Of a stretch of DNA of 64,000 bases, positions 35,380 through 44,199 are shown piece after piece. Each line of letters starts with the position of its first letter. The stretch's first letter is position 1. The notes below the pieces were generated by a model. It had not been told where the DNA came from, made no database searches, and was given only the letters and a program-made list of their open reading frames with translations. The position numbers and the translations under genes were made by a program. This stretch comes from an uncultured Clostridia bacterium (lineage in GTDB: Bacteria > Bacillota > Clostridia > Oscillospirales > Acutalibacteraceae): assembly GCA_945874765.1 (NCBI GenBank), contig CAMCHQ010000010.1, positions 1 through 64,000 on the forward strand, in the 5' to 3' direction.

Positions 35380-36702
35380 GTGACTAAAAAGACTTTATAT
35401 AAAATATTCGCTTTCGGCGTATCGGTAATTACAATTACCGCTGTGCTTATATTGTCCGTTTTTTATTCTTACAGTGATAAACAGCTTAAAGAGCAGCTGC
35501 GAGTTATCGAAAATGTTGTTGAAACTCAGCTTGCTCAGGACGATAATACAGATTTTATTTCAAATCATATTGATAAAAATATAAGAATTACACTTGTTGC
35601 AAAAGACGGCACTGTTATTGCGGACAGTTGGGAGAGTGCTTCCAAACTTGATAACCACCTTCAAAGGCAGGAGATACAGCAGGCAATAAAAAACGGTGAG
35701 GCAACGGTGACGAGACATTCCGATACCCAAGGGCAAAAGGTATATTATTTTGCAAAACAGCTTAGTAACGGTAATATTTTGCGTGTGTCAACCGAAGCTA
35801 AAAGTATCGGCAGATTTTTCTCGGATTATATAATTTATATCCTTTTGTGCATCATTGTTGTAATTGTTGCGGCGGTGTTTGTAAGTATCGGAATTACAAA
35901 AAGTATTGTCAAGCCTATTACCCAGCTCGGGCAGAGCCTTGATAATATTGATAAATTCAAATCGGACGAGGAATTAAAACCGCTTGTCAATGCACTTTTG
36001 CAGCAGAAGAAAAAGCAAAAAATGCTTGATAAGCAGAAAAAGCAGTTTACAGCCAACGTTTCGCACGAGCTTAAAACTCCGCTTACTTCCATCGCAGGCT
36101 ATGCAGAACTTATTGAAACGGGTATGGCAAAGCCGGAAGATATTAAGCCGTTTGCCGGTGTTATTCGTAAGCAGGCGCTAAGGCTTGTAAGTTTAAGCGA
36201 GGATATCATTCAGCTTTCTCAACTTGAAGAAAGTGATGATGAGGATATGAGCTTTGAATCTGTTAATCTTTATGAAATTGCGCAAAGATGTGTCGAGGCA
36301 CTTAATATCAATGCAATTAATAAAGGAGTTACGCTCAGTCTTGCCGGTGAGGAATGTTATATAAGAGGCAAGGCTCAGCTTGTCGAGGAACTTGTTTATA
36401 ATCTTTGTGATAACGCAATCAGATATAATAAAGAAAACGGCAGTGTAACCGTAACCGTTACCCCTCTTGAAAAAGCTGCAAGCGTAAGCGTCAAAGATAC
36501 AGGCATCGGTATTCCTAAAAAATATCAGGAAAGAATTTTTGAAAGATTTTTCAGAGTTGATAAGAGCAGAAGCAAGGCGACGGGCGGTACGGGTCTCGGT
36601 CTTGCGATAGTAAAACATATCACTCAGCTTCACGACGCAAAGCTTGAAATTAACAGCGAAGAGGGTAAAGGAACAGAGATAATTGTTACTTTTAAAGACT
36701 AA
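35380..36702 (+). CDS. phoR: Phosphate sensor histidine kinase PhoR
   Basis: A 440-residue kinase with two membrane helices (about residues 7-27 and 150-172) around an extracellular domain. The phosphorylated His is in SHELKTPLTSIAGYAE. The ATP-binding motifs are LCDNAIRYNKENG, DTGIGIP and GGTGLGLAIVKHI. It should phosphorylate the regulator encoded 4 nt upstream. The start is GTG 35380. Confidence 0.92.
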   Translation: MTKKTLYKIFAFGVSVITITAVLILSVFYSYSDKQLKEQLRVIENVVETQLAQDDNTDFISNHIDKNIRITLVAKDGTVIADSWESASKLDNHLQRQEIQQAIKNGEATVTRHSDTQGQKVYYFAKQLSNGNILRVSTEAKSIGRFFSDYIIYILLCIIVVIVAAVFVSIGITKSIVKPITQLGQSLDNIDKFKSDEELKPLVNALLQQKKKQKMLDKQKKQFTANVSHELKTPLTSIAGYAELIETGMAKPEDIKPFAGVIRKQALRLVSLSEDIIQLSQLEESDDEDMSFESVNLYEIAQRCVEALNINAINKGVTLSLAGEECYIRGKAQLVEELVYNLCDNAIRYNKENGSVTVTVTPLEKAASVSVKDTGIGIPKKYQERIFERFFRVDKSRSKATGGTGLGLAIVKHITQLHDAKLEINSEEGKGTEIIVTFKD

Positions 36703-36780
36703 ATTAAAAAAACAGTTGAAATATTTTTCGTTTTAGTATATTATAAGAGAGTAACAATATATTCAAAGGGGAATTTTTGT

Positions 36781-37701
36781 ATGAAAAGAAAATCCGGATT
36801 AAGTAAATTCAACGGTTTTTTAGCAATCGTTTTAGTAATTTGCGTTGTAGCAACTGCTATTGTAATTAACAAATATCCTAAAATTGAAGCTGCCGATGCA
36901 AACGGCGGTGCCGAAGCTAAGGACGTAGCTGTTATTGACGAGTTCAAGGCAGGCACATACGGCGGCAAGGAATTCAAGACTCAGGAAGATGTAGTTAATT
37001 ATTATAAAGAGTGCTATGATTATACTAAAACTCTTACTGCTGAGTATAAAACCGATTCAAATGGAAAACAAACCTACTATAAGATGCTCGGTACAGAAAC
37101 ACTTGATGTTCAAAACCTTCTTGTTGAGGGCAAGTCAAACGATATCATCAACAAGCTTGTTCCCGGTATCGTAGGCGGTCTTTTCAAGGGCGGTTCAAAC
37201 GGTCTCTCACCTTCAGTTAACAGAGATCCTAAGGGTGATACAAGAAACGACGGTAAGATGGACTGCACAAAGTCACTTATCACTGCTGATGATATTCTTG
37301 CAGCTAACGTAAAGGATAACGGCGACGGTACTATCACAATGGTTCTTCAGCCGAAAGAAGCTATCCTTTCAATGCCGGGCGAGGACTCACAGGGTAGATT
37401 CTTCAATTCACTCGGTGACATTTCATCTGTTGTAAACTCAATTTCTGTTCTTTCATTCTCACAGGGTACTGTTGACGATAACTTTGTAGTTGACTATAAG
37501 GGCGGTACAGGTACTGTTGTTATTGATACAAAGACTAACGAGATTACTAAAGCAGATTACATAATGCTTGTTCATGTTGACGTTCAGCACGCTAACGTAG
37601 CTGTACTTAAAGATAAGAGTGCTTCTCTTGATATTAAGTATGAATGTCAGTATCCTGCTTCTGATGATTATCTTGCTAACCTCGGTATAACAAGAGCATA
37701 A
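36781..37701 (+). CDS. Secreted or anchored protein, unknown
   Basis: A 306-residue protein with an N-terminal hydrophobic helix (residues 12-29), then an extracellular part with no lipobox. The Gly-rich segment LVPGIVGGLFKGGSNGL is flanked by regular polar sequence. The codon bias is like that of highly expressed genes (GGT, GCT, CTT frequent), so it may be abundant. I recognise no motif. AAAGGGG lies upstream. It is a single-gene unit with a good terminator. Confidence 0.68.
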   Translation: MKRKSGLSKFNGFLAIVLVICVVATAIVINKYPKIEAADANGGAEAKDVAVIDEFKAGTYGGKEFKTQEDVVNYYKECYDYTKTLTAEYKTDSNGKQTYYKMLGTETLDVQNLLVEGKSNDIINKLVPGIVGGLFKGGSNGLSPSVNRDPKGDTRNDGKMDCTKSLITADDILAANVKDNGDGTITMVLQPKEAILSMPGEDSQGRFFNSLGDISSVVNSISVLSFSQGTVDDNFVVDYKGGTGTVVIDTKTNEITKADYIMLVHVDVQHANVAVLKDKSASLDIKYECQYPASDDYLANLGITRA

Positions 37702-37716
37702 TAAAAATGATTTTAT

Positions 37717-37752
37717 AAAGGACTTGTAATTTTACAAGTCCTTTATTTTTTG
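37717..37752 (+). terminator. Terminator after the secreted unknown
   Basis: AAAGGACTTGTA at 37717-37728 pairs with TACAAGTCCTTT at 37733-37744, followed by ATTTTTT. Confidence 0.85.
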
Positions 37753-37846
37753 TCTATTTTCTTTTAGAAGTCTTTTAATATCATTTTAAATGTTATATAA
37801 TAAAATCAGCATTTTTATATTCATTTGAACATTAGGGGGTAATAGT

Positions 37847-39313
37847 GTGAAGGTGCTTTATGTTATTCTTATTGTGCTTGCGGCATTTATTGTGCTCACG
37901 CTGATAAGAGCGATTTTCTTTAAGGCAAAGCCTGTAAAGAGGGAAGTCTTTGAAGAGGAAAACGTTAATTCAAAACGTGTTGAGGAGCATTTGTGCGACG
38001 CAATAAGAATTAAAACCATATCTCACGAAAATGAGGATGAAACCGATTGGGCGGAATTTGACAGATTTCACGAATTTTTGAAAAAATCTTTTCCGCTTGT
38101 TTATGAAAATTTGAGCGTTGAGGATGTGTCAAAAGCAAGCTTGCTTTATTTTTGGCAGGGAAGTGATACTTCTCTTGACCCTATTGCTTTTTTGGCTCAT
38201 CAGGACGTTGTTCCTGTCAGTGAGGGAACTGAAAAAGATTGGGTTCACCCTGCTTTTGACGGAGTAAATGACGGTGAATTTATCTGGGGCAGAGGCGCTC
38301 TTGATATGAAAAATCATCTTATTTGCCTTTTGGAAAGCGTTGAAACTTTGCTTGAAGAGGGCTATCAGCCGAAAAGAAGCGTTTATTTGTGCTTAGGTCA
38401 TAATGAGGAAATTGTATCGGGAGGAAATAACGGCGCAAGAGAACTTGCAAAAACTCTTGAAAGCCGAGGCGTTCACCTTGACAGCGTTATTGATGAAGGC
38501 GGCGCAATGCTTCCTGCAAAGGTCAAGGGCATACTTGACGCTAATTTAACAGGTATCGGCGTTGCGGAAAAAGGATATGCCGATTTTAAAATAACCGTTA
38601 AATCTAAGGGCGGTCATTCGTCTCAACCGCCTAAGCATACGGCTCTCGGTATTCTTTCAAAGAAGGTTGAAGCACTTGAAAATCATCAGTTCAAGGCAAG
38701 AATATTACCTTTCGTGTATAATCTTTTTACTAAGATAGGTAAAAGAACTTCGTATATCGGCAGAGTTGTTTTTTGCAATCTTTGGCTTTTAAAGCCTGTT
38801 TTGCTTGCGGTTATGAAAAAAATTCCGCCTGCCGCTTCTCTTGTACGTACCACCACCGCTGTAACTATGAGCTGCGCCTCACCTGCGGCAAATGTTCTTC
38901 CGCAAAAGGCAAGTGTCACGGTTAATTTCAGAATTATGCCGGGTGAGACTATTGAGGACGTAAGACATCATATTGAAAAATATATGGGCGGAGAAAATGT
39001 TGAAATTGAATTTATCAAGGGTAAAGAACCGAGTATTGTTTCACCGACCGATACAAGAGCGTTTAAAACTCTTTCAAGGCTTTCGGTTGCACTTGATGAA
39101 AAAAATATTGTTGCACCTTATCTTGTAATGGGCGGAACAGACGCATATAACTACGAAAATGTATGTGAAAATATTTATCGTTTTGCACCGTTCACGGTCG
39201 ACACCGAGCTTTTGCTTACAACTCATTCGACTAATGAGCGTATTCCTGTTGAGCAGCTTACTCAGGGTGTGGCATTTTTCAAGCGATATATCAGAATTAT
39301 GACAAAGGAGTAA
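37847..39313 (+). CDS. Membrane-anchored M20 metallopeptidase
   Basis: A 488-residue M20 peptidase with an N-terminal membrane helix. Zinc-site motifs are in order: FLAHQDVVPVSEG, WGRGALDMKNHL and LGHNEEIVSGGNNGA. The middle holds the dimer lid with a GGHSSQPPKH loop. It resembles carboxypeptidase S/PM20D1 enzymes that split dipeptides or N-acyl amino acids. The start is GTG 37847 with AGGGGG upstream. Two membrane protein genes follow closely, so it may feed a transporter. Confidence 0.85.
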   Translation: MKVLYVILIVLAAFIVLTLIRAIFFKAKPVKREVFEEENVNSKRVEEHLCDAIRIKTISHENEDETDWAEFDRFHEFLKKSFPLVYENLSVEDVSKASLLYFWQGSDTSLDPIAFLAHQDVVPVSEGTEKDWVHPAFDGVNDGEFIWGRGALDMKNHLICLLESVETLLEEGYQPKRSVYLCLGHNEEIVSGGNNGARELAKTLESRGVHLDSVIDEGGAMLPAKVKGILDANLTGIGVAEKGYADFKITVKSKGGHSSQPPKHTALGILSKKVEALENHQFKARILPFVYNLFTKIGKRTSYIGRVVFCNLWLLKPVLLAVMKKIPPAASLVRTTTAVTMSCASPAANVLPQKASVTVNFRIMPGETIEDVRHHIEKYMGGENVEIEFIKGKEPSIVSPTDTRAFKTLSRLSVALDEKNIVAPYLVMGGTDAYNYENVCENIYRFAPFTVDTELLLTTHSTNERIPVEQLTQGVAFFKRYIRIMTKE

Positions 39314-39317
39314 TGCT

Positions 39318-40088
39318 ATGAATTTTAAAGAAGATTCGTTTATGGTGGCTATTGCTCTTTGCGTTGTTTTCTTTGTTGTGGCACAAGCGGTATTTTTCCT
39401 TGTGCGTGCGGTAAAAAGAGCCAAAGAGCTCGGAATAGCAAATCAAACTATTAAAAATACAATCGTTTCATCATCACTTTTCACTATTGCACCGGCTATA
39501 GGCATTGTTGCAACGGTACTTACTCTGTCGGCAGGTCTCGGCTACGTTTTGCCGTGGATAAGACTTACTGTTATAGGTAACATTTCTTATGAGGTTACGG
39601 CGGCTACTAATGCGGTTGAAGCGTTCGGTCTTGTAGGCGGAATATCTCAGCCGATTGAAAATAAAGAAGTTTTCGCAACTGTTGCGTGGGTTATGACTCT
39701 CGGTTCGATTATGCCGCTTGTACTTGTTCCTATTTTTCTTAAAAAGGTGCAAAGTAAAATGAATAAGGCGGCATCTAAAAACAGTGCACTTTCAAGTGTG
39801 CTCAGTGCTGCAGCATTTATCGGTCTTATTTCTGCCTTTGTTGCAAGGGCGATTGCCGGCAAGGGTGACGCTCATATTATCGGCGACGGCGCAGGCGTGC
39901 TTTCATTAACGGCGCTTGTATCGTCAATAATTCTTATGCTCATAATGCAAAAGCTTGCGAGTTTTGAAAAGCTGAAATGGCTTGAAAGTTTCGCAATGCC
40001 GTTTGCAATGATTGGCGCTATGGGAATAGTTATGCTTATGGCACAAATTCTTCCTGCCGATATTGCATTTTTGGAATGGAGGGGATAG
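39318..40088 (+). CDS. Polytopic membrane protein (DUF5058-like)
   Basis: A 256-residue protein with about six or seven membrane helices. The first cytoplasmic loop (RAVKRAKELGIANQTIKNTI) is basic, and Gly-rich helices follow. I recall the family as DUF5058, found mainly in Firmicutes, with no known role. It starts 4 nt after the M20 gene and is followed by a second membrane protein, so the two may form a transporter for the peptidase products. Confidence 0.7.
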   Translation: MNFKEDSFMVAIALCVVFFVVAQAVFFLVRAVKRAKELGIANQTIKNTIVSSSLFTIAPAIGIVATVLTLSAGLGYVLPWIRLTVIGNISYEVTAATNAVEAFGLVGGISQPIENKEVFATVAWVMTLGSIMPLVLVPIFLKKVQSKMNKAASKNSALSSVLSAAAFIGLISAFVARAIAGKGDAHIIGDGAGVLSLTALVSSIILMLIMQKLASFEKLKWLESFAMPFAMIGAMGIVMLMAQILPADIAFLEWRG

Positions 40089-40089
40089 T

Positions 40090-40749
40090 ATGAACAGTAA
40101 ATATATTAATAAAACTCATACATACGGCAAAATTTGGATGCTTGTAACCCTCTGCCTGTTTTTGAGTATTCCTGCACTCATATGCGTCCATCTCGGCGTG
40201 TCTCCTAAAATTAATATGATTGCAAAGGGACTTTCAACCGTGGCGCTTGTGTTTTATCCGACGGCAGTGCTTGAAGTGCTTACATATTCACCGCTTTTGG
40301 GCACGGGAGGTACATATCTCGGCTTTGTAACCGGTAATATTACAAATTTGAAATTGCCTGTCGCTTTAAGCGCTATGGAAAGTGCGGAAGTTGAGCCTAC
40401 AAGTGAGGAGGGCGAAGTTATATCGACTATTTCGATTGCCGTGTCCTCAATTGTAACCACGGTTATTATCGCTGTTTGCGTGCTTGCATTTTTCCCGATT
40501 TTACATAATATAACAGACCCTGATTCGGTATTTGCTCCTGCGTTTGAACAGGTAACCCCGGCGCTTTTTGGCTCTCTTTGCGCTTCGTATCTTGCAAAGC
40601 ATTGGAAAATATCAATTCTTCCCATTGCCGTTTTGTCGTTTATTCTGATTTTCAACGGTACGCTCGGTACAGGCGTTTTAATTCCTATCGGCGTTGTTGT
40701 ATCGGTTTTGGGTGCATTTGTAATGTTTAAAAAGGGAATAGTAAAGTAA
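40090..40749 (+). CDS. Polytopic membrane protein, partner of the previous gene
   Basis: A 219-residue protein with about six helices and a polar loop (ESAEVEPTSEEGEVIST) in the middle. GGAGGGG at 40078-40084 supports ATG 40090, 1 nt after the previous stop. I do not recognise the family. The tight linkage with the preceding gene and the M20 peptidase suggests a complex. Confidence 0.7.
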   Translation: MNSKYINKTHTYGKIWMLVTLCLFLSIPALICVHLGVSPKINMIAKGLSTVALVFYPTAVLEVLTYSPLLGTGGTYLGFVTGNITNLKLPVALSAMESAEVEPTSEEGEVISTISIAVSSIVTTVIIAVCVLAFFPILHNITDPDSVFAPAFEQVTPALFGSLCASYLAKHWKISILPIAVLSFILIFNGTLGTGVLIPIGVVVSVLGAFVMFKKGIVK

Positions 40750-40753
40750 AAAG

Positions 40754-40790
40754 AAAGACGTTAGAGAAACAAATCTCTAACGTCTTATTT
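40754..40790. terminator. Terminator between convergent genes
   Basis: AAGACGTTAGAGA and TCTCTAACGTCTT form a 13-bp stem around ACAAA, followed by ATTTC. It closes the peptidase operon and possibly the DUF218 gene. Confidence 0.8.
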
Positions 40791-41567
40791 CTATTGTGCT
40801 AAAAATATTTGATAAATTATTCCGAAAATTTCTCTTGTTGCAAACGGCATATATCCGTTCCACGGTGTTTTGCTCGGATACCTGAGCGGCGTAAAACCGT
40901 TTTGTTTGGCAAATCGACTTGCTCTGTATTCGTGAAAATCATTGGTAATAATCGTGATTTTTCTTGTTTTTATTCCGCTTTTTTCAATCAGTTCTTTTGA
41001 ATATTCGAAATTCTCTCTTGTCGAGGTTGATTTATCTTCAATCAAAAGCCTGCTTTTATCAATTCCCATTTGGGTAAGGGAGTTGAACATACACTTCGCT
41101 TCGCTTATATTTTCGCCGTTTCCCTGACCGCCGCTTAAAATTGCGATTGCCTTTGGATTTTCGTTAAGATATTTATAAGCGGCATTTATTCGTCCCTTTA
41201 AAAATATTCCCGGTTTGTCCCCGTTTACAACACACCCCAAAACTATTGCGACGTCGCTTTTTTCTTCGCTTTTAAAACTACAGGACAAAACATTACAAAA
41301 CGCTACTCCGCCGAGCAGTATGCAAAAGCAAAGAACAGCAGAAATTATTTTGAGTACTATATTGCCGACTTTTTTCTTGTTAATATTCTTTATAAGCAAA
41401 TTAATTTTATTAAAAAATATTATATAAATGAGCAACAGAAAATCAAAGCCCAATCCTGCGATTATGCCCAAATTATATTCACCCACGGTGATAACGGGAC
41501 CTATGTAAAGTAAAAATATCGCAACAAATAAAACGGATAAAATCACTCTTATAATTTTGTTTTTCAT
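40791..41567 (-). CDS. DUF218 (YdcF-like) membrane protein
   Basis: A 258-residue protein with about three N-terminal helices, followed by a DUF218 domain. Typical segments are VAIVLGCVVNGDKPG, AIAILSGGQGNGENISEA, IEDKSTSTRENFEYS and ITNDFHEYRASR. Members act in cell-envelope metabolism, but activity is poorly defined. The SD AAAGGGG lies 8 nt upstream, inside a terminator stem, so translation may be limited by that structure. Confidence 0.82.
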   Translation of the reverse strand: MKNKIIRVILSVLFVAIFLLYIGPVITVGEYNLGIIAGLGFDFLLLIYIIFFNKINLLIKNINKKKVGNIVLKIISAVLCFCILLGGVAFCNVLSCSFKSEEKSDVAIVLGCVVNGDKPGIFLKGRINAAYKYLNENPKAIAILSGGQGNGENISEAKCMFNSLTQMGIDKSRLLIEDKSTSTRENFEYSKELIEKSGIKTRKITIITNDFHEYRASRFAKQNGFTPLRYPSKTPWNGYMPFATREIFGIIYQIFLAQ

Positions 41568-41570
41568 AAA

Positions 41571-41618
41571 AAATACCCCTTTCTTAATGATATCGTATCA
41601 TATGGGAAAGGGGTATTT
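41571..41618 (-). terminator. Terminator of the deo operon, overlapping the DUF218 RBS
   Basis: AAATACCCCTTTC at 41571-41583 pairs with GAAAGGGGTATTT at 41606-41618, and TTT follows before the next ATG. The downstream arm contains the SD of the DUF218 gene, so folding would both stop transcription and hide that site. Confidence 0.7.
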
Positions 41619-41635
41619 GTGAACTTAAAGTAAAT

Positions 41636-42556
41636 TTAGTAGGAAAGGGAACTGTTGCCGATAAATTCACGCTCAAATGCGTCACTCGGTATGGTTTTAT
41701 CATCAAGCCCTTCAACCTCGTCAAGCGCATTGACAATATCTTTAATATCACTGAATTTTTGCGCAAGCGCACTTAAATCATCATAAAGATAATTTTTATA
41801 AATGCAAGGCTCATATTCAATAAAGGTGTTTATGTTGAAATGTGCCCTGTTTTTATACGGCATAATAAATTGATTTTCGCCACGCTGAACCTTAGGGAAA
41901 AGACGTATTGTTTCCTCATATGTTCTTCCTCTGTAGAGCTTATCTCTAATCATTCTGCGGCAAAGCCTGATTTTGCAAGGGTGCAATTTGTCGCCGTTTG
42001 AATCAACAACTCTTGTTCTTACACTTACGTAAATCCTGTTTGTCACATCGTCGTTTTCACCCAAAATCATCGGATTTAATGCGTGGATACCCTCGATTAT
42101 AACAAAGCCGCCGTTTTTTGAAAGCTTAGTTTGGCTTAGCGTTCTCTTATTTGTCAAAAAGTCATAATTCGGCAAATAAATTTCTCCGCCGTTTAAAAGC
42201 GTGTCAATGTCTTTGTTTAGATATTCTGCGTCTACTCTGTCGGGAGATTCAAGGTCAAGTTTGTTGAGCTTTTTAAGCGCACGTTCCTCTTCACTGAAGT
42301 TTTTAAAATATTTATCCATCGATATGTAGCAAACGTCGGCGCCGTGACCTCGAAGCATTTTTGCAAGTTTAATAGCCGTTGTCGTTTTGCTGCTTCCCGA
42401 CGGACCGGATATTAAAATTATAGGCTTTGAGTCCTTTAGAGGCAAAATTTTCTTTGCACATTCGTCAATCTGATTTAAAATTTTGTTTTCGCTTGATAGC
42501 AAAAATTCATTTGGATTTTTTAATTTTTCGTTTATTTCGTTTGTATGTATTACCAT
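41636..42556 (-). CDS. Uridine-kinase-like P-loop kinase
   Basis: A 306-residue kinase of the uridine kinase/phosphoribulokinase family. Walker A is GPSGSSKTT near residue 51. Further family segments are YISMDKYFK, LDLESPDRVD, FVIIEGIHALNP and the lid CRRMIRDKLYRGRTYEET. It probably phosphorylates a nucleoside or sugar. It is the last gene of the deo operon, 10 nt after the beta-CASP gene. Confidence 0.82.
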   Translation of the reverse strand: MVIHTNEINEKLKNPNEFLLSSENKILNQIDECAKKILPLKDSKPIILISGPSGSSKTTTAIKLAKMLRGHGADVCYISMDKYFKNFSEEERALKKLNKLDLESPDRVDAEYLNKDIDTLLNGGEIYLPNYDFLTNKRTLSQTKLSKNGGFVIIEGIHALNPMILGENDDVTNRIYVSVRTRVVDSNGDKLHPCKIRLCRRMIRDKLYRGRTYEETIRLFPKVQRGENQFIMPYKNRAHFNINTFIEYEPCIYKNYLYDDLSALAQKFSDIKDIVNALDEVEGLDDKTIPSDAFEREFIGNSSLSY

Positions 42557-42566
42557 AATTTCACCG

Positions 42567-44183
42567 TCAGTCTTGTTTGTATTTTTCTATAAGCGCTGTA
42601 ATCTGGTCGGTCAGCTTGCTCAAATCCTTGTTGGGAACACCTTTTGACGCTTCAATAACAGACATAAGATTTTGACCTGCAAGATAAAGCCTGTCATAAA
42701 CCGTGTTGTTTCTGTCAATTTTATGAAGTTTTTTGTCATAGAGCTTACGTGGACCGATGTCAATCTGCCTTACAACGTCGCCGAGTTCAAATCCGTCACC
42801 CGAATACGGTGCAAGTGCCGATATTTCAAGTTCGTTTTCAATTGATTTTGCAAATTCGTCGCAAACCGTGTCGTGACCGTGGTTTACAAAAACAACTTTT
42901 GGTTTTTGCGGTATGCTTGCAAGCCAGGATAAAAGCATATTTTTGTCGGCGTGACCGCTGATACCCTGCATTTTTTCAATGCTTGCATTTACCTGCACTT
43001 CTTCACCGAAAAGATTTACTTTTTTCGCACCCTCGATAATCTTTCTGCCGAGTGTTCCTTCTGCCTGATATCCTACGAATAAAACAGTACATTCCTCTCG
43101 CCATAAATTATGCTTTAAATGGTGCCTGATTCGTCCCGCTTCGCACATTCCGCTTGCAGAAAGGATAATCTTCGGCGTCGGGTCATCGTTTATCATTCTT
43201 GACTCGTCACTTGTTACGGCAAGTTTAAGATTGTCGAATTTAATAGGATTAATGCCGTTGTTGATAAGTTCAAGCGTATCGGCGTCAAAATATCTTCTCA
43301 AATTCTTGTCATCATAAATTTCCGTCGCTTCAACAGCCAGCGGACTGTCCACCCAAACAGGGAAGTTTGCGTGATTTTTAATAAGCCCTTTTTCCTTGAT
43401 TATTCTGATTAAATAAAGAAGTTCCTGCGTTCTGCCGACTGCAAAAGACGGAATAACCACGTTGCCGCCACGGTCAAATGTTGACTGAATAATTCCCGTA
43501 AGCTGTAAAACGTAATCCGGTCTGTCGCCGTGAAGCCTGTTGCCGTAGGTCGATTCGATAATAACGTAGTCCGCTTTTTCAACCGGCGGCTTTTGCGGGT
43601 CTTTTATAAGCGGTCTGTTGATATTTCCTATATCGCCCGAGAAAAGAATGGTTTTTGTAACTCCGTTTTCAGTCACTTTAATTTCTATTGACGCACTTCC
43701 CAAAAGATGACCTGCATCAATAAATCTTATTTCTATTCCGTCAAAAATCTGATAGCTTTCTTCATATTCGCACGGCGTAAAATATTTAAGCGCATTTTGT
43801 ACGTCTTGCGTGGTGTAAAGCGGTTCAATCGGCTCTTTACCGCTGCGCTTGTTTTTCCTGTTCTTCCATTCTGCCTCAAATTCCTGAATGTGAGCAGAGT
43901 CCATAAGCATAATTTTGCAAAGCCTGTCAGTCGCACTTGTTGTATAAATCGGCGCAGAAAATCCGTTAGCCGATACAAACGGAATGTGACCTGAGTGGTC
44001 AATGTGAGCGTGTGTTAAAAGCATTGCGTCAATATCGTTTGGCGATACGGGCAGTTCAACGTTTTCATAAACATTTTCACCTTGCTCCATACCGCAGTCA
44101 ATCATTATTTTTTTGCCGCAAGCGTAAAGTATCGTGCAAGAGCCGGTTACCTCGTGCGCCGCACCAACAAAATACAGTTTCAT
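42567..44183 (-). CDS. Beta-CASP metallo-beta-lactamase-fold hydrolase
   Basis: A 538-residue protein with the metal motif LTHAHIDHSGH near residue 56, a central beta-CASP domain (FAVGRTQELLYLI, SASGMCEAGRIRHH) and a C-terminal RMMBL piece (GISGHADKN). It belongs to the CPSF/Ysh1-like nuclease group. It probably cuts RNA. It lies in the nucleoside operon, 16 nt after deoA, where it could supply nucleotides by RNA decay. That is an inference. Confidence 0.87.
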   Translation of the reverse strand: MKLYFVGAAHEVTGSCTILYACGKKIMIDCGMEQGENVYENVELPVSPNDIDAMLLTHAHIDHSGHIPFVSANGFSAPIYTTSATDRLCKIMLMDSAHIQEFEAEWKNRKNKRSGKEPIEPLYTTQDVQNALKYFTPCEYEESYQIFDGIEIRFIDAGHLLGSASIEIKVTENGVTKTILFSGDIGNINRPLIKDPQKPPVEKADYVIIESTYGNRLHGDRPDYVLQLTGIIQSTFDRGGNVVIPSFAVGRTQELLYLIRIIKEKGLIKNHANFPVWVDSPLAVEATEIYDDKNLRRYFDADTLELINNGINPIKFDNLKLAVTSDESRMINDDPTPKIILSASGMCEAGRIRHHLKHNLWREECTVLFVGYQAEGTLGRKIIEGAKKVNLFGEEVQVNASIEKMQGISGHADKNMLLSWLASIPQKPKVVFVNHGHDTVCDEFAKSIENELEISALAPYSGDGFELGDVVRQIDIGPRKLYDKKLHKIDRNNTVYDRLYLAGQNLMSVIEASKGVPNKDLSKLTDQITALIEKYKQD

Positions 44184-44199
44184 AAATTTACCCCTTTTC

